DNA from: Streptomyces sp. NBC_01446
GTDB taxonomy: Bacteria > Actinomycetota > Actinomycetes > Streptomycetales > Streptomycetaceae
Reading direction: 5' to 3'
DNA length: 64,000 bases
NCBI RefSeq assembly: GCF_026340095.1
Contig: NZ_JAPEPO010000001.1
Span: 6,964,501-7,028,500, forward strand
The notes beneath the pieces were generated by a model. The model worked only from the letters and a program-made list of their open reading frames with translations. It ran no database searches and was not told the origin of the DNA. Shown here piece after piece: positions 7,076-15,716 of the stretch. Within the stretch, counting starts at the first letter, position 1. Every line of letters begins with the position of its first letter. A program made the translations under genes and the position numbers.

Positions 7076-8719
7076 CTAATCAGTGTGCAGGAGTGAGTCT
7101 TGGACCCACTGCCCGGCACTGCGCGCGTCCCGAACGGTTTTGGATGCACTGGTCCCCCGCGTTGCCTGTTGTGTACCCGCTCGGCGGTGTGCATCGTGTG
7201 CACGGTCCGTGACGGGTGGGCGGGTTCCCTCACGCTCTGGGGTATCCGCTCGGGCCTGGACGGTCCGATGCCCCGCAGCATCACTCTGGTGCTGTGGGGG
7301 CGGTGCCGTCCGTCGCCGGATCGGGTGCCCGAGGGCGCGTCGCCCGATCGCGATGCCAGCGGCATCGTGGCGGGACATCTTGCGGTGGGGTGTCCGCATC
7401 GGCTTGCGCCAGTGCTGGTTGCCCCACATCGAGGTGTAGGCCGGATCAACGGCCACGATGGACAGGCCCATCTCGGCGGCCATGGAGACGAGCCGGGCTT
7501 TGAGCTTCCCGGTCGGGATGCCTGAGATCAGTTGCCGGAACCGCTTCTTGCGGCCGTGCTTCTCGCGGGTCTTCTCGGCGGTGAAGTCCAGGTTCTCGAT
7601 ACCGATGGCGGCGACGCCGCAGCTTTTCGCCCAGTGCAGGAGCTGGGTGATGGCGTGCCGGATCTGCGCGTCACGATGATCAGCAGTACCGGACAGGTCG
7701 TAGAAGAAGCGGTGTGGGTCGCCTACCGGGTTGCCGTGCGGGTCGAGCCGGTAGGCGGCGAAGTGACCTGCGTTTGTGTCGACGCCGATCATGCCCTTGG
7801 CGCGTGCGGTCTCCAGCCCGATCGTCTGGACCACCGGCCGCTGCCACGAGGCGGTCAAGTACCAGCGGCCACGTTCCACGTCGTAGTGGATGCGGTAGGC
7901 CACAGCCCGGTCGTTGGCGATGCGGTCGGCCCACTCCTGGCCCCGATGCGCGAACGCGACCTTGGAGACCAGGACGTACCGGCCGTGCTTGGCGTTCGCC
8001 CAATCCGCGAGCGGGGCCGGCAGCTTGATCGACACCTCGCCGTCGGGGGTAACGCGGATCGTCTCGTTCCCGTATCGCTTCCCGGACTCCCCGTCTGCGG
8101 CGAGGAACCAGCGCTGGGCCTGCCAACGTTCCCGCCACTGGGCCTCGGTGAGCTGCGCGGCTTCGAGGTTGTGCCGGTTGCCCAGCAGCTTGCGGCCACC
8201 ACGCACGACATGCACGACACCGGCCTCCCGGTCCGCGCGCGCCACGTCCAGGCGGTGTTCCAGGATCGCCAGGCGGCGCGATTTGTGGAACCACTCGCCC
8301 TTCGAGCGGTAGCCGCCCGCAGCACGCTTGGTGCCCTCCTCACCGACCGGAAGGGACAGGCGGTGCATCAGCATGCGCACGCCGGCCTCAAGGCCCTGGA
8401 TGTGGGCGAGCTGGCAGCGACGGGCGAGCGCCCACTGGTCGTGCGTGGCCTTCGTGATGGCTCCGGCCCACCGCGATGATGAGGCGCCCGTCAGGTCCCG
8501 TTTCCGCGCCGCCCACCTATCGGTGCAATGGTCGCCCGCGTCCTGGCAGCGGGCCTTGAGGTCGCGGGACGCCAGGTGTCCGAGGTGTTCGCCGACCAGG
8601 CGCAACACCTTGTCGTCCTCGGGCGTGAGGTGCTTGAGACGGTCGCGTATCGCGACACCGGACGGCCCGAGGGCGACGAACGGCGCGTCAAAGGTGCGGA
8701 GCTTCTTCGGCTCAGTCAT
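7076..8719 (-). CDS. TnpB-like RNA-guided nuclease (IS607-associated, RuvC fold)
   Basis: A 547-residue TnpB-family protein. The RuvC-like catalytic set is readable: Asp in GMIGVDTNAGHFA, Glu in AAIGIENLDF and Asp in SRHDAAGIAIGRR. The zinc ribbon usually found between the last two (paired CxxC) is absent; YTSMWGNQHW occupies that place, as in an actinobacterial TnpB subgroup. The C-terminal ~80 residues are Arg/Pro-rich and may be constrained by an overlapping guide-RNA scaffold. The start is ATG 8719, whose ATGACTGA overlaps the TnpA stop and implies coupled translation; a longer upstream frame is ignored. TnpB proteins cut DNA using a right-end RNA (known for the family, not shown here). 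Confidence 0.85.
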   Translation of the reverse strand: MTEPKKLRTFDAPFVALGPSGVAIRDRLKHLTPEDDKVLRLVGEHLGHLASRDLKARCQDAGDHCTDRWAARKRDLTGASSSRWAGAITKATHDQWALARRCQLAHIQGLEAGVRMLMHRLSLPVGEEGTKRAAGGYRSKGEWFHKSRRLAILEHRLDVARADREAGVVHVVRGGRKLLGNRHNLEAAQLTEAQWRERWQAQRWFLAADGESGKRYGNETIRVTPDGEVSIKLPAPLADWANAKHGRYVLVSKVAFAHRGQEWADRIANDRAVAYRIHYDVERGRWYLTASWQRPVVQTIGLETARAKGMIGVDTNAGHFAAYRLDPHGNPVGDPHRFFYDLSGTADHRDAQIRHAITQLLHWAKSCGVAAIGIENLDFTAEKTREKHGRKKRFRQLISGIPTGKLKARLVSMAAEMGLSIVAVDPAYTSMWGNQHWRKPMRTPHRKMSRHDAAGIAIGRRALGHPIRRRTAPPPQHQSDAAGHRTVQARADTPEREGTRPPVTDRAHDAHRRAGTQQATRGTSASKTVRDARSAGQWVQDSLLHTD

Positions 8720-8996
8720 CGGCGGCAGCCGCCTCAAGAGCCTTCTTTGCCCGGTTCTTCGCCGCGACCAGGCGTGCCAACTGCCGTTCCAGATCAGCCT
8801 TCTGATCATGCGAAAAGACGCGGGCATACAGGCCCAGGCCGCCCGTCACGGACGGTGAGGAGTTTGCCTCGATGCTCACCAGGATCGTGCGGGGACTGAC
8901 CCGCTGAGCAGGTACCGGCAACGTGCCCTCACGGAACCAGTGATACGCGGTATGCGGATGCACACCGTTCGCCACCGCCCATTCCTTGAGGTTCAC
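8712..8996 (-). CDS. IS607 TnpA remnant: MerR-type HTH plus truncated serine recombinase
   Basis: A 94-residue protein from GTG 8996. The N-terminal MerR-like helix-turn-helix is complete (LKEWAVANGVHPHTAYHWFREGTLPVPAQRV). The recombinase domain begins with LYARVFSHDQKADLERQLARL and then jumps to NRAKKALEAAAADD, which resembles the normal C-terminal end of TnpA. About 100 residues of catalytic core are therefore missing in frame. The catalytic serine position (normally RVS in YARVS) is Phe. It cannot be an active recombinase but could still bind DNA. An upstream in-frame start at 9065 adds 23 residues of unrelated sequence and is not preferred. Confidence 0.75.
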   Translation of the reverse strand: MNLKEWAVANGVHPHTAYHWFREGTLPVPAQRVSPRTILVSIEANSSPSVTGGLGLYARVFSHDQKADLERQLARLVAAKNRAKKALEAAAADD

Positions 8997-9165
8997 ACGA
9001 AGACCATAACGCCCACTCAGAGACTTTAATACACAACAAAGTTGACTAAGTCGCGAGCGGTTCACGACCCCGCCCGGGGCCGAACGAACCCGGAGGCCGC
9101 CGCGTCTGAGGAGCGGCTCCGCGCAGTGGCGCGGGGCGGGGGCGGAGAAACGGGTGGGGCGAGGT

Positions 9166-10017
9166 ATGAGAATTCGGACGGCGGCCGTGCTGGCGATGGT
9201 GACGGGGTCGCTGGTGTCCGTGGCGGCCTGCGGCGCGGAAGTCCCCGAGGGCCTGGTGGTGACCGGCTCCTCGCCGGCCGCCCCCTACCGCGGGCCTCTC
9301 CGGGCGAAGGCGCCCGACACCGACGGTGACGAGGACGACGTCCAGGGCGGGGGTGCCTCCGTCCTGGCCCTGGAATGCGCGGGCAAGCCGTACCAGGGCG
9401 GCGGCGGGGACGACGGCTGGGGCGCGTCGGACGGCGCGGACTCGCCGGACGAGGCCCTGAACGCGCTCGTCGCCCACGAGCTCGCCCGGTCCCTGCCGCG
9501 CCGCGGCTATCGCGTCGAGCGCGAGGCGGGCCGGCGCGTCCTGTACTCGTACGACGTCGGCGGCCGCACCCGCGTGGCCGTGATCGTCGCCAAGGACCTG
9601 CCGCGCAGGCCGGGTTGGGGTCTGGAGACGTACGCCCAGTGCGACCCGTCCGAGTTCGCCCGCCGGGACCGCGTCCACCTCGACATCCGGATCTGGGCGG
9701 ATCGGGAGGGGCGTCCGGTGCCCGCGTCCGAGATCTTCAGCGCGGCCGGGCCCGAGCACTGCGACTGGCAGTCGGCGGAGTTCCTCCACCTCGGTGACCG
9801 CCAGTTCGTCCGGGACCCCGAACAGGCGGTGCCCCGCGAACTCCTGCACTCCTCGTACGCGCCGAAGTCCCGGCTGCCGGACGGGGTCACGGACACCGGG
9901 TACCGCGACGGGCGGCGCCGGCTGTGGCTCTCCGCCGACGGGTCCGACGCCTATGTGCGGACCGGGGGCGACGTCGAGCGGTGGCCGGGGGCGATCGAGC
10001 CGATCGCGTGCAAGTGA
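9166..10017 (+). CDS. Secreted lipoprotein of unknown function
   Basis: The N-terminus MRIRTAAVLAMVTGSLVSVAAC has a basic start, a hydrophobic core and a lipobox ending in VAAC, so the mature protein is predicted to be lipid-anchored at Cys22. The rest (283 residues in total) contains an acidic linker and a globular part with ALNALVAHELARSLPRRGYRVEREAGRRVLYSYDVGGRTRVAVIVAKDL. I do not recognise the domain. I use ATG 9166 preceded by GGCGAGG; a GTG at 9154 would add four residues before the signal peptide. It stands alone, downstream of the IS607-like element. Confidence 0.8.
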   Translation: MRIRTAAVLAMVTGSLVSVAACGAEVPEGLVVTGSSPAAPYRGPLRAKAPDTDGDEDDVQGGGASVLALECAGKPYQGGGGDDGWGASDGADSPDEALNALVAHELARSLPRRGYRVEREAGRRVLYSYDVGGRTRVAVIVAKDLPRRPGWGLETYAQCDPSEFARRDRVHLDIRIWADREGRPVPASEIFSAAGPEHCDWQSAEFLHLGDRQFVRDPEQAVPRELLHSSYAPKSRLPDGVTDTGYRDGRRRLWLSADGSDAYVRTGGDVERWPGAIEPIACK

Positions 10018-10116
10018 GGCCGGGGGCGCTTAGGCTCCCTCTCGGAGCAAGCGCTTTCCCCGCATGGTCCCGCTCGCCCCTGCCCCGCTCCGCCCGGCCT
10101 GGCTGAGGAGCCCCGC

Positions 10117-10887
10117 ATGCCCTCCGAAACCGTCCTCCCGTCGACCGACTTCTCACATCCGCTGCCCGGTGCCGTCGGCCTCTCCCATCTCGATGCCTAC
10201 GAATGGGAGGCCGCCGACGGTGTGTGCGGCGGTACCCCGCATCTGCACCTGGTGTGCACGGAGGCCTACGTCGTCACCGGCGGACGCGGCGCCGTCCAGA
10301 CACTCAGCCCCGGTGGCTACCGCGAAGTCCCCCTGGAAGCGGGATCGGTGGCGTGGTTCACGCCGGGCACTGTGCACCGGATGGTGCAGCGCGGCGACTT
10401 GCGCATCACCGTCCTCATGCAGAACAGCGGTCTGCCCGAGGCCGGGGACGCCGTCTTCACCTTCCCGCCCGAGGTGCTCGCCGATCCCGAGCGCTACGCC
10501 GCCGCCGCGACACTACCGGCGCGGACGGGACCTCTGGCGGAGGTGGCCGCACGGCAGCGGCGCGACCTCGCCGTCGAGGGCTATCTGCCGCTGCGCGAGG
10601 CGCTGTTGGCCGGGGACGACGTGCCCTACTTGGAGTTCCAGCGGGCCGCGGCGCGCCTCGTCCGGGACAAGGTGCCCGCCTGGCGCGAGCTGTGGCGGGC
10701 CGGCGCGCTGGCCACCGCCGAGCGCACCGGCACCCAGCTCGCGGCCCTCGAATCCGGCGACCTCTCCTACCTCGCGGGATCGGCCTCGTGCGACACGGGT
10801 CCCACCCGGCGCGGCGGCTACGGCATGTGCGGCCGCCGCGACGAGTACGAGCTGCCCGGGGTGACGCTGCCGCAGATTGGCGGGTGA
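10117..10887 (+). CDS. Cupin domain-containing protein
   Basis: A 256-residue protein with one cupin domain at residues ~35-115. The first motif is approximated by PHLHLVCTEAYVVTGGRGAV and the second by LEAGSVAWFTPGTVHRMV, giving potential metal ligands His42, His44 and the His of TVHR. The C-terminal half is helical, with several Cys residues near the end (SASCDTG...YGMCGRRDEYELPG). This pattern resembles actinobacterial sugar-isomerase-like cupins, but the reaction is unknown. There is no operon partner. The 3' neighbour is convergent. Confidence 0.8.
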   Translation: MPSETVLPSTDFSHPLPGAVGLSHLDAYEWEAADGVCGGTPHLHLVCTEAYVVTGGRGAVQTLSPGGYREVPLEAGSVAWFTPGTVHRMVQRGDLRITVLMQNSGLPEAGDAVFTFPPEVLADPERYAAAATLPARTGPLAEVAARQRRDLAVEGYLPLREALLAGDDVPYLEFQRAAARLVRDKVPAWRELWRAGALATAERTGTQLAALESGDLSYLAGSASCDTGPTRRGGYGMCGRRDEYELPGVTLPQIGG

Positions 10888-10926
10888 CTGGCGCCGCGTG
10901 TGCGGCCTTCACCGGAGTGGAGCGAC

Positions 10927-11334
10927 TCAGCCCAGGCGGGGGATCTCGATCGCCGGGCACTTGTCCATGACCATCGAGAGCCCCGCGTCGCGCGTGCGCT
11001 CGTACGCGGCCTCGTCGATCACGCCGAGCTGGAACCAGACCGCCTCCGCGCCGATCGACCGGGCCTCGTCGGCGACCTGGCCCGCGAGGTGGGAGTTGAC
11101 GAAGGCGTCGACCACGTCGACCTTGAACGGGATCTCTTCGAGGGACGCGTAGCCCTGCTCGCCGTGGACCGTCTCGGCCTTCGGGTGGACCGGGACGACG
11201 CGCTTGCCGAAGCGCTGGAGGACCTCGGCGACGCCGTACGCGGCGCGCGCCCTGTTCGAGGAGAGGCCCACGACCGCCCAGGTGTCACCGAGTTCCGTGA
11301 GGATTCTGCGGACCGTCTCCTGATCGCCGTACAT
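10927..11334 (-). CDS. CoA-binding domain protein (YccU type)
   Basis: A 135-residue Rossmann-fold protein of the CoA_binding_2 family. It contains WAVVGLSSNRARAAYGVAEVLQRFGKRVVPVHP (nucleotide-binding loop and first strands), the ASLEEIPFKVDVVDAF signature and GAEAVWFQLGVIDEAA. Full single-domain length is present. The start is ATG 11334 with a strong GGAGG seven bases upstream; a longer in-frame extension is not credible. The physiological role of this family is poorly defined. It is convergent with the cupin gene. Confidence 0.87.
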   Translation of the reverse strand: MYGDQETVRRILTELGDTWAVVGLSSNRARAAYGVAEVLQRFGKRVVPVHPKAETVHGEQGYASLEEIPFKVDVVDAFVNSHLAGQVADEARSIGAEAVWFQLGVIDEAAYERTRDAGLSMVMDKCPAIEIPRLG

Positions 11335-11411
11335 GCGCTGCCTCCTGGGGGTCGACGGGTGTTCACCGTGGTCAACAGGGCGGTGCCGTGCGGGATTCCC
11401 CCAGGCCGAGG

Positions 11412-12344
11412 TCAGAGGAACGTGGCCTCGTGCAGGATGCGGATCATGGTCACCGCCGAGTTCGCCGACGACATCGCCGACACCGCCGTGCCCACGGCCG
11501 CCGCCCACGCGGCGAGGCCGATCCCTGTGCCGGCCGGTGGCCAGCTGTGCGCCGTCGGCGCCGGGCGCAGGAGGGCCGCGACCCGCCGCGGGACCGGGCC
11601 CGGCGCAGCGAGGCCCGCCAGCGTGGGGGCCGGAGCGGCGCGCGAGACGAGGGCGGCCTTGCCGATCGCACGGGCCACGACGCGGCGGTCGTGCACGGAG
11701 CGCGCCGCGTCCTCGTCGGCCCACCGCTCCGTCGCGTACGCCACCGCCGTGCGCAGCGGCAGCAGGAACGGATTGGCCCGCGCCGCCAACTGCGCCACCA
11801 GCAGATGACGATGGTGCCGGGCCGCCAGATGGGCCCGCTCGTGCGCGAACAGCGCTCTGCGCTCCGGCCCGGTGAGCACGCCCAGGAGGCCGGTCGTGAC
11901 CACCACCCGGTCACGGTCGCCCCCGGGCAGGGCGTACGCGTAAGGCACCGTGTCCGGCACGACCGCGACGCCCCGGTCGCACGGCCCGGCAAGCGCCCGC
12001 CGGGCCCTGCGCCGCACCAAGTGGTGCCGGACGACGACCCGCGTACAGACCACGAGCACGACGGCGAGGGCGGGGATCGCGGCCCTGCCCGCCACCCCGT
12101 CGTACGGCACGGCCGCCCGCACCTCGGGGTCCGACCAGCCGTCGGGGAGGGGGTTGCCGGGCAGTTGGGCCGTTCCGACGACCATGAGCAGCGCGAGGCA
12201 CAGCGTGCTGCACAGGGCCATCACTCCCGCGACGGCCGTCAGGAGACGGGTCGCGGTGCGCGGGTGGAGATGCTGCTCGGCCAGGCGCGCCACGGGCCAC
12301 GCCGTCAGCGGCAGCACCAGCGGCAGGAAGACGAAGACCCCCAT
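11412..12344 (-). CDS. M56-family membrane metallopeptidase
   Basis: A 310-residue membrane protein with hydrophobic segments near residues 2-20, 30-55 and 85-105 and two more at the C-terminus. The zinc peptidase motif is seen in ALFAHERAHLAARHH (HExxH-like HERAH), followed by AYATERWADEDAARSV with the downstream Glu. M56/BlaR1-like peptidases act together with BlaI repressors by cleaving them after a cell-wall signal. The gene lies eight bases after the BlaI gene, as expected for that pair. There is no penicillin-binding sensor domain, so this is the short M56 type typical of actinobacteria. Confidence 0.88.
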   Translation of the reverse strand: MGVFVFLPLVLPLTAWPVARLAEQHLHPRTATRLLTAVAGVMALCSTLCLALLMVVGTAQLPGNPLPDGWSDPEVRAAVPYDGVAGRAAIPALAVVLVVCTRVVVRHHLVRRRARRALAGPCDRGVAVVPDTVPYAYALPGGDRDRVVVTTGLLGVLTGPERRALFAHERAHLAARHHRHLLVAQLAARANPFLLPLRTAVAYATERWADEDAARSVHDRRVVARAIGKAALVSRAAPAPTLAGLAAPGPVPRRVAALLRPAPTAHSWPPAGTGIGLAAWAAAVGTAVSAMSSANSAVTMIRILHEATFL

Positions 12345-12352
12345 CGCCCGGC

Positions 12353-12769
12353 TCAGCCCTCGCCGGGGCCGGGGGCTTCGTCCGGCCGTTCCGCCTGTTC
12401 GAGGAGGTCCCGCAGCAGTTGTTCGTCGCCCGGCGGAAGCGCGGTGACGAAGCGTGCGAGGACCGCCTCGCGGTTCGTCTCGCCGTCGAGCACCTTGCGC
12501 ATCCGCAGCGCTGCGAGCCCCGCCCCGTCGGCAGCCGGTGTCCACAGGAAGGAGCGGCCCTCACGTGCGCGGGTCACCGCGCTCTTCGCGAGGAGCCGCG
12601 TCAGGATCGTCACCACGGTCGTGTAGGCGAGGTCGCCGCCGACCCGCTCCTGGACCCAGGCCGCCGTCACCGGACCCGGCGCCTCGCACAGCGCCGAGAG
12701 GACCTGGGCCTCCAGCTCGCCCTGCCCCCGGCGCCGCGGCCGCCGGCCGTCGTGTCCGTCCCGCGTCAT
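12353..12769 (-). CDS. BlaI/MecI/CopY family repressor
   Basis: A 138-residue winged-helix regulator. RGQGELEAQVLSALCEAPGPVTAAWVQERVGGDLAYTTVVTILTRLLAKSAVTR (residues ~15-68) is the BlaI DNA-binding region, followed by a helical dimerisation tail. The family represses target operons as dimers and is inactivated by cleavage by an M56 partner, which is encoded immediately downstream. The chosen start is ATG 12769; a 16-residue upstream extension in the track is unlikely. Confidence 0.88.
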   Translation of the reverse strand: MTRDGHDGRRPRRRGQGELEAQVLSALCEAPGPVTAAWVQERVGGDLAYTTVVTILTRLLAKSAVTRAREGRSFLWTPAADGAGLAALRMRKVLDGETNREAVLARFVTALPPGDEQLLRDLLEQAERPDEAPGPGEG

Positions 12770-12844
12770 GTCCCGTCGCCCTCCGCCCCGGCCGTCACCC
12801 ACACGTGGGCGCCACATCCTATTCCGCAGGGATGCGGGCGCGGG

Positions 12845-14821
12845 TCAGCCCACGTGGACGCGGGGCCGCCGGGCGGGGTCGGGCTCGGCGCGGCGCAGCA
12901 CCTCGCGGGTGACCGGCGCGACCTCGCCGTCGCCGAACACCAGGAAGCGCAGCAGATGGCTGACGGGATGGCCCTCGGTCCAGTTGAAGTACGCGTGCGG
13001 CACCTCGCCCGTGCGGGCCCGCAGGCTCATCAGGACGGCCGCGATGGTGTTCGGCACGCCCGCGCCCTGGACGCGCAGCCGGCGTACGCCGTGCTTCTCG
13101 TCGCCGTGGACCTCGACCGGCGCGGTGAAGTCCGACGAGTCGTGGACGAAGACCTCGAGGAACAGGACGGGCCGCCCGTCCGGGATGTGGGTCTGCTCGC
13201 GCTGGCTGTACTCCTTGGCGCGGTACTCGGCCTTGGAGTGCTCGTCGGGCTCGTTCGCGATGATCCGCAGCGGCCCGTGGCCCGCGGCCTCGTCGATGAT
13301 CCGCGTCGCCGTCTCGTCGAACGTCACCTCGCCCGCCCTCAGTTCGAAGGCCCGGTGCACGCGCGACGCGAAGGAGGTGAGCAGGATCCCGACGATGAAG
13401 AGGAGGGCGATCTTGATTCCGTCGGGCCGCTCGATGACGTTCGTCACGAGCGTGTACCCGAACACGGCGGTGATCGCCCCGAAGCCGACGGTCGCGGCCT
13501 TGCGCCCGCGCGAGCGCACCGCGACCGTCGAGGCGAACGACGCCGACAGCATCAGGACCAGGACACCGGTGGCGTACGCGCCGCTCTGGTCGTCGACGTT
13601 CGCGTTGAACCAGAGCGTGATGAAGACGGCGATCGCCATGAACAGGAGCACCAGCGGACGGACGGCGCGCGTCCACTCCGGGGCCATGCCGTAACGCGGC
13701 AGGTAGCGCGGCACGAGGTTGAGGAGCCCCGCGAGCGCAGAGGCTCCGGCGAACCACAGGATGGCGATGGTCGAGACGTCGTACACCGTGCCGAAACCCT
13801 CGCCCAGATACTGGTGCGCGAGGAACGCGAGGGCGCGGCCGTTGGCCGGGCCGCCGCTCTCGAACGCGGACTGGGGGATGAGGATCGTCGTCGCGAGGCT
13901 GGAGAGCAGCAGGAAACCGCTCATGATCAGCGCGGCCGTGGTGAGCAGCTTGCGGGTGTCACGCACCCGCCCCTTGGGATGCGTGTACGTGTCCGTGGCG
14001 TCGCCGCGCACCTGGGGCATCACGGCGACGCCCGTCTCGAAGCCGGACATGCCGAGCGCCAGCTTCGGGAAGACGAGGAGCGCCACGCCGATCATCGCGA
14101 CGGGCGAGGAGTGCGCGGCGGTCATGGCGTCCCACCAGTTGCCGATCTTCACCGGCTCGGTCAGGACGTGCCAGGCGGCGGTCATGAGGACGACCACGTT
14201 CAGCATGAGATAGAGGGCGACGAGCACGACCGCCACCCGTATCGCCTCACGGAACCCCTTGAGGAACACCGCGCCGAGGCCCGTCACCAGGAACAGCGTG
14301 ATCCAGGTGTTCGCGCCGTCGAGCGACGCGGGAGCGAAGGGGTTCTCGACGACGTGCGCCGCGGCGTCGGCCGCCGACAGCGTGATCGTGATCATGAAGT
14401 CGGTGGCGGCGAACCCGAGCAGCACAAGGACGAACAGCTTCCCCGCCCACCACGGAAGGAGCCGCTCCAGCATCGCGATGGAACCCTCGCCGTGCGGGGA
14501 CTCCTTGGCGACGCGGCGGTAGACCGGCAGCGCGCCGCCGAGCGTGAGCGCGATCAGGACGAGGGTGGCCAGCGGGGACAGGAGTCCCGCGGCGAGTGCG
14601 GCGATGCCCGGCTGGTAGCCGAGGGTCGAGAAGTAGTCCACACCCGTCAGGCACATCACGCGCCACCACGTGTGGCCCTTGTGCTCGGCCGGCGGCGTGC
14701 CGTGCGGTCCCGGATGCCGGGCCGTCGTCTCGCTCAGACCTTCGAGGAGCCAGCCCCGCCATCGTGGGGACGGCGGCCGGACGGCGGTGCTTTCGGCGCG
14801 TTCGGCCTGCGTGCCGGTCAT
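12845..14821 (-). CDS. APC-superfamily permease with C-terminal soluble domain
   Basis: A 658-residue transporter. After a hydrophilic N-terminus, about 12 membrane segments span residues ~50-520, beginning VDYFSTLGYQPGIAALAAGLLSPLATLVLIALTLGG. The last ~130 residues are soluble and include ITDEAAG-like and VLFLEVFVHDSSDF motifs. This organisation is a known actinobacterial amino-acid/cation APC branch, but the substrate is not identifiable. The start is ATG 14821 (MTGTQAERAE); longer in-frame upstream sequence overlaps the divergent yigZ-type gene and is rejected. It is divergent from that gene. Confidence 0.85.
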   Translation of the reverse strand: MTGTQAERAESTAVRPPSPRWRGWLLEGLSETTARHPGPHGTPPAEHKGHTWWRVMCLTGVDYFSTLGYQPGIAALAAGLLSPLATLVLIALTLGGALPVYRRVAKESPHGEGSIAMLERLLPWWAGKLFVLVLLGFAATDFMITITLSAADAAAHVVENPFAPASLDGANTWITLFLVTGLGAVFLKGFREAIRVAVVLVALYLMLNVVVLMTAAWHVLTEPVKIGNWWDAMTAAHSSPVAMIGVALLVFPKLALGMSGFETGVAVMPQVRGDATDTYTHPKGRVRDTRKLLTTAALIMSGFLLLSSLATTILIPQSAFESGGPANGRALAFLAHQYLGEGFGTVYDVSTIAILWFAGASALAGLLNLVPRYLPRYGMAPEWTRAVRPLVLLFMAIAVFITLWFNANVDDQSGAYATGVLVLMLSASFASTVAVRSRGRKAATVGFGAITAVFGYTLVTNVIERPDGIKIALLFIVGILLTSFASRVHRAFELRAGEVTFDETATRIIDEAAGHGPLRIIANEPDEHSKAEYRAKEYSQREQTHIPDGRPVLFLEVFVHDSSDFTAPVEVHGDEKHGVRRLRVQGAGVPNTIAAVLMSLRARTGEVPHAYFNWTEGHPVSHLLRFLVFGDGEVAPVTREVLRRAEPDPARRPRVHVG

Positions 14822-14993
14822 GGGCGAAACTGCTCTCTGTCGTGCCGGTACGGACCCGGGGGTGCATCCGCGCAGGAAGCCACGGGACCGGACGTCCCGC
14901 GAGCCCTGCGACGACGAGCGAGTATTCACCACCGCGTGACCGGGGCGACGGGCGGGGGCGAGCGAACGCCGGCGCGCGGCATACGCTGGCCGG

Positions 14994-15620
14994 ATGCAGG
15001 ACGAGTACCGCACCGTGGCCCGTGAGGGCGTGCACGAGACCGAGATCAACCGCTCCCGGTTCCTGTGCGCACTCGCGCCCGCGGCCACCGAGCGCGAGGC
15101 CCAGGACTTCGTGGCGCGCATCCGCAAGGAGCACCCCACCGCGTCCCACAACTGCTACGCGTACGTCATCGGTGCCGACGCCTCCGTGCAGAAGGCGAGC
15201 GACGACGGCGAGCCGGGCGGCACGGCCGGCGTCCCCATGCTCCAGATGCTCACGCGCCGCGAGATGCGGTACGTCGTCGCCGTCGTGACCCGCTACTACG
15301 GAGGCGTGAAGCTCGGCGCGGGCGGCCTCATCCGCGCCTACGGAGGAGCCGTCGGCGAGGCGCTCGACGCGCTGGGCACCCTCACCCGGCGCCGCTTCCG
15401 GCTCGCCACCGTCACCGTCGACCACCAGCGCGCCGGCAAGGTACAGAACGATCTGCGGTCCACGGGACGTGAGGTGCGTGACGTCCATTACGGGGAGGCG
15501 GTCACGATCGAGATCGGTCTGCCGGACGCCGACGTGGACGCGTTCCGCGCGTGGCTGGCCGATGTCACCGCCGGTACCGCGGAGTTCGAGCTCGGGGGAG
15601 AGGCGTACGGGGACGCGTGA
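14994..15620 (+). CDS. YigZ/IMPACT family protein
   Basis: A 208-residue protein with the N-terminal IMPACT (UPF0029) domain. The signature segments are RSRFLCALAPA, HPTASHNCYAYVIG, KASDDGEPGGTAGVPMLQML and VTRYYGGVKLGAGGLIRAYG (residues ~20-120). A C-terminal DUF1949 ferredoxin-like domain follows (residues ~135-200). The bacterial function is unclear; the eukaryotic relative modulates translation control. Length and motifs are complete. It is divergent from the APC permease and about 95 bases ahead of sbcD. Confidence 0.92.
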   Translation: MQDEYRTVAREGVHETEINRSRFLCALAPAATEREAQDFVARIRKEHPTASHNCYAYVIGADASVQKASDDGEPGGTAGVPMLQMLTRREMRYVVAVVTRYYGGVKLGAGGLIRAYGGAVGEALDALGTLTRRRFRLATVTVDHQRAGKVQNDLRSTGREVRDVHYGEAVTIEIGLPDADVDAFRAWLADVTAGTAEFELGGEAYGDA

Positions 15621-15716
15621 CCGGCTCGGGCGGGCGAGGCGGGTGCGCGGCGGACCAGGTACCGATACGCCAGTAGCCGCCCGTGATGTCCGACCCGCCC
15701 GTTAGTCTCGGGGATC

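Larger units (their letters stand above)
7070..9045. mobile_element. IS607-like element with deleted TnpA and intact TnpB-like gene (ends approximate)
   Basis: The block consists of a TnpA remnant and a TnpB-like gene, overlapping ATGACTGA and reading leftward. It sits between the ybaK-type stop and the lipoprotein promoter. IS607 elements lack inverted repeats and target duplications, so the ends are inferred only from gene positions. The upstream boundary is taken at the AT-rich stretch near 9025-9045 (ttaatacacaacaaagttgac). TnpA lacks most of its catalytic domain, so self-transposition is not expected. Confidence 0.7.

Noticed and set aside
12419..15025. An 868-residue open frame over BlaI and the APC permease
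   Set aside because: Antisense shadow; the leftward permease and BlaI have full motifs and ribosome sites.
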